Position numbers and translations under genes: made by a program
Assembly: GCF_000621565.1 (NCBI RefSeq)
Contig: NZ_KK211308.1
Coordinates: forward strand, 218,972 to 282,971
Length of the DNA stretch: 64,000 nt
Reading direction: 5' to 3'
From: Butyrivibrio sp. LB2008
Lineage (GTDB): Bacteria; Bacillota; Clostridia; Lachnospirales; Lachnospiraceae
The notes under the pieces: model-generated
The model's input: the letters and a program-made list of their open reading frames with translations, nothing else
Told to the model about the DNA's origin: nothing
The model's database searches: none
Shown here: piece by piece, positions 1-8,050 of the stretch
Numbering within the stretch: the first letter of the stretch is position 1
How the letters are laid out: the number at the start of each line of letters is the position of its first letter

Positions 1-984
1 CGCTTCCAAAAAGCTTTGTTCCGCTCAATAATTCTTTTACATTTCTTTTGGAAGTATCCGGTCCAAAAATTGATCTGACCATGGTCATTTTTCTCAAATC
101 TAAAATTTTGTTGTTATACAAGAATCTAACCAAAACTACAGGTATCACTGTAGACAATGACCATACCGCCGCAATTGCCGGTATCTTTGGAACTTTTATC
201 CATTCTTTCTGTATCGCGATTGTAAGTTCAACAAGTAAGCAGATTACAATCACAAGCGAACGATATTCCTGATTGTTTACTCCCGCTCCTGCCGCCACAA
301 TGCCGGTAACTATTATCCAGATAAGCGATTTTATCAATCCATCATACTTCTGCCCTTTATACTTGTAGATTATTCCTGCAAAAAGTGGCACAAGTAAAAA
401 ATTCGCGGTCCCGACCAGCTAAAGAATTTCTCCAAAGAAGTATACTCGATTGGCTCATTATTTAAAAATGCATCCATGTTCTCCATTCTTTTACATAATG
501 CATAGTTCTTTATCGTATAAGAAATCAATAATATGACTGCTGCTACCTTGGAATACTTTGCAACCACCGTATAATCTATAAGAAAAAAGATAAGCATTAC
601 AGCGATTCCGCACACAACGTTGTAAATATAATAACCTGTATCATCTACAGTTATATTTCCCAATATTTCAATTTCCGAGCTATACGATGTCGGCACTTTA
701 TTTAAAAAGAGATGTATTATTACTCCCAAAATGCCTACACCAATTGCTGCAATTATTACGCCCCACGCTATCTGCGGTCTGTGAACTTTATCAAGTGCAA
801 CTCCTGTTTCAACAGGATCTCCCATGTCCTGAACAGCACTTTTCTCAGCAGTTTCTTTGTCCATACCTTCGGAAATATTGGCTTCTATCTGATCTTCTAT
901 ATGCGATCTGATTTCATCCCCAATAGCTTTATGAGATTTTTCAAACCTGACCTGTTCAAGTAATTTCTTTATATACTCTTCCAT
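1..984 (-). pseudogene. Frameshifted HAAS-like/SEDS (FtsW-like) membrane protein, runs off the left edge
   Basis: The first 200 or so codons from the ATG at 984 are a close paralogue of the intact gene at 1654-3039: an N-terminal soluble domain beginning MEEYIKKLLEQV with the GDPVETG-LDKVHRPQ segment, then membrane helices. Near 410-425 the frame is lost (the open frame ends at 370 in an unrelated tail). In the next frame the paralogous sequence resumes (LLVPLFAGIIYKYKGQ, then KEWIKVPKIP) and stays open to position 1, so the gene probably continues beyond the window. About five codons are missing relative to the paralogue at the break. The start has a modest Shine-Dalgarno (GAGG). Most likely a decaying duplicate; a sequencing error cannot be excluded. 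Confidence 0.75.
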
Positions 985-1021
985 TTATCACAACCTCATT
1001 TGCCAAGATGCCCCCACTAAT

Positions 1022-1091
1022 GTGTTGACACGCTGACTTTTGATTAATTATTTCACAAGTAATTTATCAAATTGTCAACGTGTCAGCACAC
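1022..1091. repeat. Imperfect inverted repeat between PadR remnant and SEDS pseudogene
   Basis: The arms GTGTTGACACGCTGAC (1022-1037) and GTCAACGTGTCAGCAC (about 1075-1090) pair at 14 of 16 positions around a 37-nt AT-rich loop. The right arm touches the stop of the shortened PadR gene. It may be a terminator-like structure or the scar of the event that truncated the PadR gene; no T-run follows, so terminator function is not clear. Confidence 0.45.
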
Positions 1092-1366
1092 TATATTTCT
1101 GTATCATTTCCCTCTTTTCTATCTTTTGATATACTATAATATTTTCTCATTTTCCCGCAACAGAGCTGCTCATATGAATTGAGCGTCCCGTCGCCTTCGA
1201 GACCATGAAGAAGGGGATAAAGCATTCCGGCTTTTTTATCAAAAACATTCAGCGATCTCTTTCTGAGAGTCCTTATCATCTCAAATCCATACATATCTTT
1301 TTCTGAAAGTAATTTTAACACCAACGCTGCATTGTTTTCATTCAACAACGATTTTTCTTCCGCCAT
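1091..1366 (-). CDS. PadR-family regulator, C-terminally shortened
   Basis: 91 residues. The winged-helix core matches the intact PadR at 3072-3401 closely (LLSEKDMYGFEMI, then KAGMLYPLLHGLE and RKYYSI), which is the PadR DNA-binding fold. The last ~30 residues of the paralogue, including the C-terminal helix used for dimerisation in PadR proteins, are missing; instead the protein stops shortly after YYSISKDRK. A good ribosome binding site (AAGGAGG) precedes the ATG. It sits between a small membrane protein and the frameshifted SEDS copy, so it is the regulator of a second, decaying cassette. DNA binding is possible but dimerisation may be impaired. Confidence 0.7.
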   Translation of the reverse strand: MAEEKSLLNENNAALVLKLLSEKDMYGFEMIRTLRKRSLNVFDKKAGMLYPLLHGLEGDGTLNSYEQLCCGKMRKYYSISKDRKEGNDTEI

Positions 1367-1402
1367 TTCTTTTTTATCCTCCTTGTATCGTGCGCTTTGT
1401 TA

Positions 1403-1585
1403 TTATGCCTTAATATCCTGTCCTTTGTGCTTATCTTCCATACTCGCAAGGATATCACTTCTCATGTCATAAACATTAAACGTAAGAAGAATCGCGAATA
1501 ACCACATCAATAAAACCAATACCAAGAACACATCAAATAAATTCATATAATTGCTTATGGCAATAATTAACATACATCCCGTCAT
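1403..1585 (-). CDS. Small membrane protein (60 aa)
   Basis: A short protein with one or two hydrophobic segments (roughly residues 4-12 and 17-37) and a charged tail (MEDKHKGQD). The start is supported by a strong Shine-Dalgarno, GAAGGAGG, eight bases before the ATG. It lies in the same direction between the intact SEDS gene and the second PadR gene, with no clear terminator on either side, so it is probably cotranscribed. No family is recognised. It could be a small accessory protein of the SEDS-like protein or an uncharacterised membrane peptide. Confidence 0.6.
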   Translation of the reverse strand: MTGCMLIIAISNYMNLFDVFLVLVLLMWLFAILLTFNVYDMRSDILASMEDKHKGQDIKA

Positions 1586-1653
1586 TATCGACGTCCTCCT
1601 TCAATATGCTCGCCTTTGTTTTATTTCATATTTCATGTTCCCATATCTCTGAT

Positions 1654-3039
1654 TTAAGTACGGATACTGATATCCACATGTTTGGAATATGCATCCTTGT
1701 ATTTATATATACTTAGCAATATTCCAAGTGCCACATAAGCATACAGGCTCATTGAAGATGATGATATGAACGGTAAAAAAGTTGCGTATGCACAATTAAG
1801 CGGCAACATCCCAAATGATCCCCAAATATTGATTATCGCATTTGCAGCAAGCCACATGATACATCCCATGCCCATAACATATCCCAATTGGTTCTTACAT
1901 TTGGATATAGCAACCAATCCACAGACAATAAGGCCGATCACGATCATAAATACCGCCCCCCCGGCAGCCACACCCCAAGTTGTCGAAATGTAAGTCAGGA
2001 CAAAAGATTCATCAGGATTGGGAACAAATGAACTTGCCGGTATATGCACATTCCCCCAACCTTTATACATGCCTCCGCCGAACAAATACATTGAATCAAT
2101 AATATATTTAATTGATCTGTTCCATGACATATAAAGGGATTCATCTCCTGACTCTGCAATCCCGGCTCTTATGTTCAAAATTATCAATAAAACATAAGCT
2201 AACCACATACAGATAAGTACCGGAGTCTTCCTTACCTTTATCCATTCCTTCTTTATCGCGATTGAAAGCTGTAAAAGCATACTTCCCAAAATCGCAGCAT
2301 AGTACACACCTCGAGAAAAAGAAAAAATAAATGGGAGTATCATCCAGGAAAGAGCCTTAAACAGTGCCTTATAACTCTGTCCTCTGTACTTATAGATTAT
2401 TCCTGCATATAGCGGAACCAATAACAACATTCCCATATTTGATCTTAATAGATACCCAATCTCACCAAGAAAACGAAGTAGTTTAGGATATTCATAATAA
2501 CCAAGATCCACACCTGTACCTGCAGTCTTAACGAACCAATATAATTTAAGAGGAAGGTATGTGATCAAAAAAAACATTACAAATACTGTCGCTATAACAT
2601 TTGAATACTTTGAAATCACCGTATAATCCAGCAAATACACAGAAAGCATTATTCCAATTCCTACAACAGTTCTTGCCAAAAAGGTGTACCCATTTAAAGG
2701 ATTAACCGATCTAGATGTCATCTGCACCGAAAAATACTGCATTGTTGTATCGTTAGCAAGGAAAAATTGTATCATGGTTCCGATCAATCCTACTCCTATA
2801 GCAGCCAGTACCACTCCCCACGCCAGTTTAGGTCTGTGAACTTTATCAAGAGCGATTCCGGCTTCTACGGGATCTCCCATATCTTCAACGGCTTGTTTCT
2901 CAGCAGTGTCTCTATCCATTCCTTCGGAGAGATTCGCTTCTATCTGATCTTCGATATGCGACCTTATCTCTTCTGCTATTGTCTTGTGAGCCTTTTGAAA
3001 CCTTACTTGCTCCAACAACAACTTTATATATTCTTCCAT
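1654..3039 (-). CDS. HAAS-like domain plus FtsW/RodA (SEDS)-like membrane protein
   Basis: 461 residues from the ATG at 3039, chosen because GGAG stands seven bases upstream; a longer reading to 3123 would overlap the PadR gene and has no supporting site. Residues ~1-75 are a soluble helical domain (EEIRSHIEDQ, AVEDMGDPVEAG) of the kind encoded next to PadR regulators (HAAS/permease-prefix type). Then come about ten membrane helices. The stretch LFGGGMYKGWGN with the following FVPNPDESFVLTYI resembles the glycine-rich loop and NPHTDFIF-like signature of SEDS proteins, which polymerise glycan strands with lipid II. The enzyme role is inferred from family likeness only. PadR lies just upstream in the same operon. 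Confidence 0.7.
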   Translation of the reverse strand: MEEYIKLLLEQVRFQKAHKTIAEEIRSHIEDQIEANLSEGMDRDTAEKQAVEDMGDPVEAGIALDKVHRPKLAWGVVLAAIGVGLIGTMIQFFLANDTTMQYFSVQMTSRSVNPLNGYTFLARTVVGIGIMLSVYLLDYTVISKYSNVIATVFVMFFLITYLPLKLYWFVKTAGTGVDLGYYEYPKLLRFLGEIGYLLRSNMGMLLLVPLYAGIIYKYRGQSYKALFKALSWMILPFIFSFSRGVYYAAILGSMLLQLSIAIKKEWIKVRKTPVLICMWLAYVLLIILNIRAGIAESGDESLYMSWNRSIKYIIDSMYLFGGGMYKGWGNVHIPASSFVPNPDESFVLTYISTTWGVAAGGAVFMIVIGLIVCGLVAISKCKNQLGYVMGMGCIMWLAANAIINIWGSFGMLPLNCAYATFLPFISSSSMSLYAYVALGILLSIYKYKDAYSKHVDISIRT

Positions 3040-3071
3040 TTTTACACTCCAAACAATACTTTTATCATTTA

Positions 3072-3401
3072 TCAAGTTCCATATGCCAGAACACTCACAA
3101 TAGCCCCCGAGTATTCCTTCCACTCCTCTGTCTTGCTCTTTAAGAGCTTTCTTCCTTCCTTGGTGATACTGTAATACTTTCTTGTCTTACCAAGGTATTC
3201 CTGCTCATATGATTTGAGCATTCCTTTCTCCTCAAGTCCATGGAGAAGGGGGTAAAGAGTACCTGCCTTAAACTCAAAGACGTTCTGGGATTTTTTTCTT
3301 AAAGTGTCTATCATTTCATATCCGTACATATCTTTTTCCGAGAGTAGTTTTAAAACCAGCATTGTACTGCTACCTGTCAAAAGAGACTTATCTACAGCCA
3401 T
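3072..3401 (-). CDS. PadR-family transcriptional regulator
   Basis: 109 residues, the usual size of the short PadR subfamily: winged helix (LLSEKDMYGYEMIDTLRKKS), wing region KAGTLYPLLHGLEEKGML and RKYYSITKEG, then a C-terminal helix for dimerisation (KSKTEEWKEYSGAI). The start has a strong site (AAGGAGG). It is the first gene of the SEDS-like cassette. The promoter upstream contains a perfect palindrome between the -35 and -10 boxes and further TATATCG repeats, which argues for repression by this protein of its own operon. The inducing signal is unknown. Confidence 0.9.
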   Translation of the reverse strand: MAVDKSLLTGSSTMLVLKLLSEKDMYGYEMIDTLRKKSQNVFEFKAGTLYPLLHGLEEKGMLKSYEQEYLGKTRKYYSITKEGRKLLKSKTEEWKEYSGAIVSVLAYGT

Positions 3402-3412
3402 ATTAACCTCCT

Positions 3413-3489
3413 TATATCGTACATCTATATATCGTAAGTCTATATATATCGTTCATCTACATATTATATCGGCAGCCGATATATGTCAA
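3413..3489 (-). promoter_or_regulatory. Sigma-A promoter with embedded palindrome and TATATCG repeats (PadR operator)
   Basis: On the minus strand TTGACA (3484-3489) and TAATAT (3461-3466) are separated by exactly 17 bases. The spacer holds the perfect palindrome TATATCGGC-A-GCCGATATA (seen on the plus strand around 3465-3483). Three more half-site-like copies of TATATCGT lie downstream, starting at 3413, 3428 and 3445. A repressor bound to the spacer would block RNA polymerase directly. That PadR binds here is inferred from position. Confidence 0.75.
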
Positions 3490-3495
3490 GAAAAA

Positions 3496-3531
3496 AGAAG
3501 CATGCTCCAAAACAGTATGAAGCATGCTTCT
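3496..3531 (-). terminator. Intrinsic terminator after the SGNH gene
   Basis: An 11-bp stem AGAAGCATGCT/AGCATGCTTCT, followed on the minus strand by a run of T residues. It ends the MBOAT-SGNH operon just before the PadR promoter. Confidence 0.85.
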
Positions 3532-3553
3532 GTAACTTACTCTATATCAGTAT

Positions 3554-4567
3554 TTATCCGGCATTTACAGCCTTTTCTATCTCGCGACAATTCGCATCCC
3601 ATGACTTGTACCTCTTATCTCCGCGATGGTCGGGAAGGTCGAATCTGCCTGCAATATCTTTTCCCAGATATTCTGTAAACTTCTCGGCGCCGTAATAATT
3701 AAGGTGCGATTCATCCATGAAATCTTTTTCAAAATCAAGTCCGATGGCGTCGTAGTCATGATTTGCATTGGTAAATCCGATATCGTTTTCCCCAGCAATT
3801 TCTTTTAACCTGTTGAAGACAAGTTCCTGCTCGTCATTGATGACATACGGAGTCACAATGAAATACAATTCAATGCCGTTTTTCTTGGCATAATCGATTA
3901 TCTTATGAAGGTAAAGTTCCGACTTCTCCGTCAGTTCTCCGACGCCTGTCTGCGTGATCTGCGGCATAGGCTGCGGCGCCACCTTTGTCATCGGCTTAAA
4001 GCCTTTGAAGTTCCTAAGATACGTGAATTTCCGTATCGGATATGCAAAATCATCCTTTGTAAGACCGTTAAGCCGTCCATGATATACGGCAAAGCTTGGA
4101 AAATACTCAAAATAATGCTCTTTTTCACAGCTCACTCTCAGCATTTCCAATTTATTCAACGAAAATCTCATCCCAAGAACATTCGGGAGCATCCATTTGT
4201 ACTGATAATCATCCTTCTGAAGCGCAGGAGAATAAACATCAAGCACAAGCAATTTGGGCTTTTGGTACTTGCAGATTTCCTTAAGGTAATGGTATGTCAT
4301 CCAAAGCGGCTGCTCTGCTGCGCTGTAATCGTAAGCCGCAATTCCGTGTTCCTTCCAAAGTTTCCCCGTATCTATGTCATAGTGAACATGGCTTGACCCC
4401 ATCATCACCACATCCACTGTATTTCGCGGCTGATAATACATGGCCGAAGCCTGCATGATACCGTCATCATTCTTTATACTCAAAACCCCATCCAGATACC
4501 ACAGTGAAAAAACAGTGACAACCAAAAATATAATTCTGTATCTGTGATTCCAAAACTTCTTTAACAT
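3554..4567 (-). CDS. SGNH/GDSL-like protein paired with MBOAT acyltransferase (AlgX/DltD-like role)
   Basis: 337 residues from the ATG at 4567; a TTG one codon earlier is also possible. An N-terminal membrane anchor (residues ~8-28) is followed by an extracellular domain with VVMMGSSHVHYDID, where GSSH is the block I serine of SGNH-type proteins, and DESHLNYYGAEKF near the end, which carries the D-x-x-H catalytic pair. Such proteins transfer or remove acyl groups on surface polysaccharides together with the MBOAT protein encoded 16 bases upstream. The acyl group and the acceptor glycan cannot be told from the sequence. Confidence 0.8.
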   Translation of the reverse strand: MLKKFWNHRYRIIFLVVTVFSLWYLDGVLSIKNDDGIMQASAMYYQPRNTVDVVMMGSSHVHYDIDTGKLWKEHGIAAYDYSAAEQPLWMTYHYLKEICKYQKPKLLVLDVYSPALQKDDYQYKWMLPNVLGMRFSLNKLEMLRVSCEKEHYFEYFPSFAVYHGRLNGLTKDDFAYPIRKFTYLRNFKGFKPMTKVAPQPMPQITQTGVGELTEKSELYLHKIIDYAKKNGIELYFIVTPYVINDEQELVFNRLKEIAGENDIGFTNANHDYDAIGLDFEKDFMDESHLNYYGAEKFTEYLGKDIAGRFDLPDHRGDKRYKSWDANCREIEKAVNAG

Positions 4568-4583
4568 CAAACCCCATCCAAAA

Positions 4584-6023
4584 TCAAAAATTCACATACA
4601 TAAAGCTGCTCGCATCATACCCCGGACCGAAAATGCCGAGCAGAAAAATAGCAATTATCATACAGTAAAAAATAGAATATCGCACTACAACAGGAAGGCT
4701 CTGCAATGCCATTCCTATTCTCTTATTCTTCTTTACTATCAAAATATCAAATAAAAGAACTATCCCCCCGTAAACAGGAATGATAATATCCCTTCTGGAA
4801 GCACCGATGTCTGCCATCTGAGCAGCAAACGAATCAACACCGGAAGTCAAGGACAACATTCTGCCTATATAACACAGTGCTGCGCTTAAGTTTGGCGCTC
4901 CAAAGAATATCCATGCAAAAGATACAGCCAGGAATGTCGCCAGGATCTCTGCGATATTGACTATGGGCGAATCCACTTTTTTCTCAGCCTCTTTCTTCTT
5001 GGGATTTAGATAAAGTCCGGATACGATCATGTACAGACCGTGTATGATTCCCCAAGCAAGAAAGCTTGCATCTGCGCCGTGCCAGATACCGCATATCACA
5101 AAGACTACCATGGTATTGATATATCTTCGAACAGTTCCCTTGCGGCTTCCTCCAAGCGGAATATATATATAATCCCTAAGCCACATTGAAAGCGAGATGT
5201 GCCACTTTCTCCAAAATTCCCCAACACTTTTGGAAAGATACGGCGCATGGAAGTTCTCGGTAAGTTCAACTCCGAAAAGTTTGGATATCCCGACAGCAAC
5301 CGCACTGTATCCGGCAAAATCGCAATAGATCTGAAGTGTATACATCAGCATTCCAAAGAAAAGCCACAATGCCCCGAACCTTGCCGGTTCATTGAGCAGT
5401 CTCGTCGTAAAAAAAGCGAGCCTGTCAGCAATAACCACTTTCATAAAATATCCGTAAAGGATAGTCGCAAATGAAATCGATATTCGCCCGCTATCAAACA
5501 GCCTGACCTTATCAAGCTTCTTTACCTGTCCCAAAAAGTTTTCGGCTCTCTCGATCGGTCCGCTGACAAATTTAGGAAAGTAACACATATAAAGCGCAAA
5601 ATGTATGATATTCTTTTCCGCCCCGGTCTTCGCCCTACACACATCCACAAGATAGGATATTGCCTGGAATATGTAATACGAGAATCCAATGGGCAAAAGA
5701 ATCTTTACAAGCGTTTCATCATTTGCCCGCCATTTTGCAACATTCTTGAGAACAAAAAGCGTCAAAGCACAGAATGAAACACCCGATACCGTCACAATCC
5801 AAAGTGCTTTCGTGCGCTTTTTCTCTAACAGCTTTCCTTCGACAATCCCCAATAAATACACGATTGTCGTAACCGCTACGATCCAGATAAATGAACTCTT
5901 ATCAAGTAAGAAAACAAATAGCAAACTCGATACAAGCAGGATAAATGCTCTGGCTCTTTTAAACAAATAAAAAAGTAAAAAAACAATTGAAACAAACAAA
6001 AACGTATTTATGGAAAACGACAT
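4584..6023 (-). CDS. MBOAT-family membrane O-acyltransferase (AlgI/DltB-like)
   Basis: 479 residues, the normal MBOAT size, with about eleven hydrophobic segments. Family hallmarks are FPKFVSGPIERAENF, FWRKWHISLSMWLRDYIYIP and the catalytic histidine in IWHGADASFLAWG. MBOAT proteins move acyl groups across the membrane for O-acylation of exopolysaccharide or teichoic acid. The SGNH partner follows immediately, a classic two-gene arrangement. No DltA or DltC homologue is present nearby, so polysaccharide acetylation is more likely than D-alanylation. Upstream lies the structured leader 6053-6320, which may control expression. Confidence 0.92.
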   Translation of the reverse strand: MSFSINTFLFVSIVFLLFYLFKRARAFILLVSSLLFVFLLDKSSFIWIVAVTTIVYLLGIVEGKLLEKKRTKALWIVTVSGVSFCALTLFVLKNVAKWRANDETLVKILLPIGFSYYIFQAISYLVDVCRAKTGAEKNIIHFALYMCYFPKFVSGPIERAENFLGQVKKLDKVRLFDSGRISISFATILYGYFMKVVIADRLAFFTTRLLNEPARFGALWLFFGMLMYTLQIYCDFAGYSAVAVGISKLFGVELTENFHAPYLSKSVGEFWRKWHISLSMWLRDYIYIPLGGSRKGTVRRYINTMVVFVICGIWHGADASFLAWGIIHGLYMIVSGLYLNPKKKEAEKKVDSPIVNIAEILATFLAVSFAWIFFGAPNLSAALCYIGRMLSLTSGVDSFAAQMADIGASRRDIIIPVYGGIVLLFDILIVKKNKRIGMALQSLPVVVRYSIFYCMIIAIFLLGIFGPGYDASSFMYVNF

Positions 6024-6052
6024 TATTAACTCCGTCTATTTTTGTATAAAAT

Positions 6053-6320
6053 AACATTTCGCTCGCGAAATGTTGCGCGCGAGCGGTATTGCGAAGCAAT
6101 TATCTACCACTCCGCGAGCTGCGCATCTCTGCGGAGCATTTTTAATTGAATAGGAATTTTCTATTCAATTAAAAAAGCAGAATATGAAAAATAAGGCATA
6201 AAAAAATGCCCAACCTTTCATATTCTGCCACAAATATACATTTCTTTTCACGAATCAATCCACTCGATTCTCTTAAAAAGAAGAACGACGTAAACCGACT
6301 CCTAAAAGCCTTGCCTTTCA
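6053..6320 (-). ncRNA. Structured 5' leader element, copy A (upstream of MBOAT operon)
   Basis: In transcription order (right to left): a conserved segment with ACGTCGT and GAAAAGAAATGTATAT; hairpin GCAGAATATGAAA/TTTCATATTCTGC (6177-6228) followed by TTTTTT, a terminator; hairpin ATTGAATAG/CTATTCAAT (6144-6170); a GC-rich region with GATGCGCAGCTCGCGG and a small ATTGC/GCAAT hairpin; and AACATTTCG-CGAG-CGAAATGTT (6053-6074), which ends 29 bases before the MBOAT start. The same order with changed but still pairing stems recurs at 11608-11885. A possible promoter (TTGCTA, 18-bp spacer, TATAAT) overlaps the end of the RNase J gene. Confidence 0.7.
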
Positions 6321-6355
6321 GCTATATATTGTAACAAATTCTAATCGCATACAAA

Positions 6356-8008
6356 TTATAGCATGACATTTGTTATCATAGCAATAACTATGGGGTTCTT
6401 ACCTGTTCTGTTCTTAATAAAATCTTCAGCCGCGGAAGCTACGCCCTTGCTTATTCTTTCATCTCTTACGCCTTGTCCGAGGAATCTCGAGATTTCTTTT
6501 AATGATATTTCTCTTATTCCATCGGATAATTCCATGAATTTAACGTTATCCAGAAAACCTCTGCATGTGATATTAAGATCCGATACACATCTTCCGGTCT
6601 TTTTATCAATACACATCTCTATGATGACAACGCCCGATTCTGCAAGATATTCTCTGTCTCTTATTACCGAGTTGTCGATCTTGCTCTTTTCGCGTCCGTC
6701 GATAAGTATCTCATTTAGTCTTATTTTACCCGCAACAGCGCAGCTGTCCTTATCAAGCCGCACTATATCTCCGTTGTTTATAAGAAGGATATTATCGGGA
6801 GCAATGCCTACCTCAGTAGCTATCTTCTTGGCTTCTCTCCTATATCTGTACTCTCCGTGGGCGGGTATCACAAACTTCGGACAAAGCATGGTATACAAGA
6901 GCTTTAGTTCTTCAACACATGCATGTCCCGTGGCATGAAGGTCCTGAAATTCAACCCTCGCTCCCTGTTCTTCAAGGCTGTTGAGTGTCTGGCTAAACTC
7001 AACCTCGTTTCCGTGTATTGCAACTGAGCTGAAAAGTACGACATCGTTCGGCTTTATTTTGATCATCGGATTGTTTCCGGCTGAAATTTCTGAAATGCAA
7101 CGAACGGATTCACCGTGATTTCCCGTTGTGATGAATACGATTTCCTCATCTTTGCATTTATTCAATATATCGGTATCAACAAGCATCCCTTCGGGAACAT
7201 CGATATATCCAAGCTTCTGAGCCGCTGAAAATACGTCCAGCATCAGGTCTCCTTCAAGCGCGATCTTTCTGCCGTATTTCTGCGCAAGATTGATTATCTG
7301 CCTGATCCTGTCCATATTGGTCGCAAATGTCACGATAATAAGCCTGTTCCTGCTGTATATATTAAAAAATCTGTCAAGCTGCTCATTTACATATAGCTCC
7401 GATCTTGAAAAGCCTTCGTGCATTGTATTGGTACTGTCTGATAAAACAGCCAGAACGCCTTTTGCACCGATGGCGGATATTCTGGCAAGATCTGAAGTGT
7501 TTCCTATCACGGGGGACATATCAAATTTAAAGTCACCTGTGTTTATGATAACGCCTTGCGATGTATAGACAGCGAGCATTGCAGAATCAGGTATACTGTG
7601 GTTTACTCTTATAAATTCAACCTTGAAATCCCCCGCAATAATCGTATTTCCGAATTTTATAACTTTCGTCTTGATGCCTTTTATCCCAAAGTCTTTTAAC
7701 TTTTTTTCCACCATTGCGATAGTAAGCGGTGTGCCATATACAGGCGCCTTTATTTCATCAAGAACATAAGGCAGAGCTCCTATGTGATCCTCATGTCCGT
7801 GCGTAAGGATGAAGCCCTTAAATTTATCCTTATTCTCTTTTATATAGCTGATATCAGGTATTATCGCCGCCACTCCGGGAAGATTGTTGGGCGGAAAAGA
7901 CATACCGCAGTCAATAGCGATAATGCTGTTTTCAGACTCTATGAGAGTCATATTCATGCCTATCTTATCAAAACCACCGAGAGGTATGATCTTAATACTG
8001 TCTTCCAT
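6356..8008 (-). CDS. rnj: Ribonuclease J
   Basis: 550 residues from the ATG at 8008, which has AGGAG five bases upstream; an ATG 21 bases earlier lacks such a site. The metallo-beta-lactamase core has LTHGHEDHIG (zinc ligands), VNHSIPDS, GDFKFD and, in the beta-CASP part, TGNHGE and HATGHACVEE, then IPAHGEYRY. This is the RNase J family: 5'-to-3' exonuclease and endonuclease activity in mRNA decay and rRNA maturation in Firmicutes. The usual C-terminal domain is present. It follows the asparaginase gene by about 40 bases and is probably cotranscribed. Whether it is J1 or J2 cannot be told. Confidence 0.93.
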   Translation of the reverse strand: MEDSIKIIPLGGFDKIGMNMTLIESENSIIAIDCGMSFPPNNLPGVAAIIPDISYIKENKDKFKGFILTHGHEDHIGALPYVLDEIKAPVYGTPLTIAMVEKKLKDFGIKGIKTKVIKFGNTIIAGDFKVEFIRVNHSIPDSAMLAVYTSQGVIINTGDFKFDMSPVIGNTSDLARISAIGAKGVLAVLSDSTNTMHEGFSRSELYVNEQLDRFFNIYSRNRLIIVTFATNMDRIRQIINLAQKYGRKIALEGDLMLDVFSAAQKLGYIDVPEGMLVDTDILNKCKDEEIVFITTGNHGESVRCISEISAGNNPMIKIKPNDVVLFSSVAIHGNEVEFSQTLNSLEEQGARVEFQDLHATGHACVEELKLLYTMLCPKFVIPAHGEYRYRREAKKIATEVGIAPDNILLINNGDIVRLDKDSCAVAGKIRLNEILIDGREKSKIDNSVIRDREYLAESGVVIIEMCIDKKTGRCVSDLNITCRGFLDNVKFMELSDGIREISLKEISRFLGQGVRDERISKGVASAAEDFIKNRTGKNPIVIAMITNVML

Positions 8009-8050
8009 GTAATCTCCTGATCCTTCCATAATTCTGAATGCTTTTTTTCA

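Noticed and set aside
48..272. Plus-strand ORF of 74 codons
   Set aside because: It is antisense to the SEDS-like pseudogene; no ribosome site; the minus-strand frame is homologous to the intact paralogue.
687..963. Plus-strand ORFs over the SEDS pseudogene
   Set aside because: They mirror the conserved N-terminal domain coding on the minus strand, as also seen for 2767-3174 over the intact gene.
3039..3123. N-terminal extension of the SEDS-like protein
   Set aside because: Its 28 extra residues overlap the PadR gene; the ATG at 3039 has GGAG and matches the paralogue's start.
6219..6260. Possible Trp-containing leader peptide in copy A of the structured leader
   Set aside because: In copy A a GTG reading gives two Trp codons, but the corresponding reading in copy B has a TAG stop after seven codons, so it is not a conserved leader peptide.
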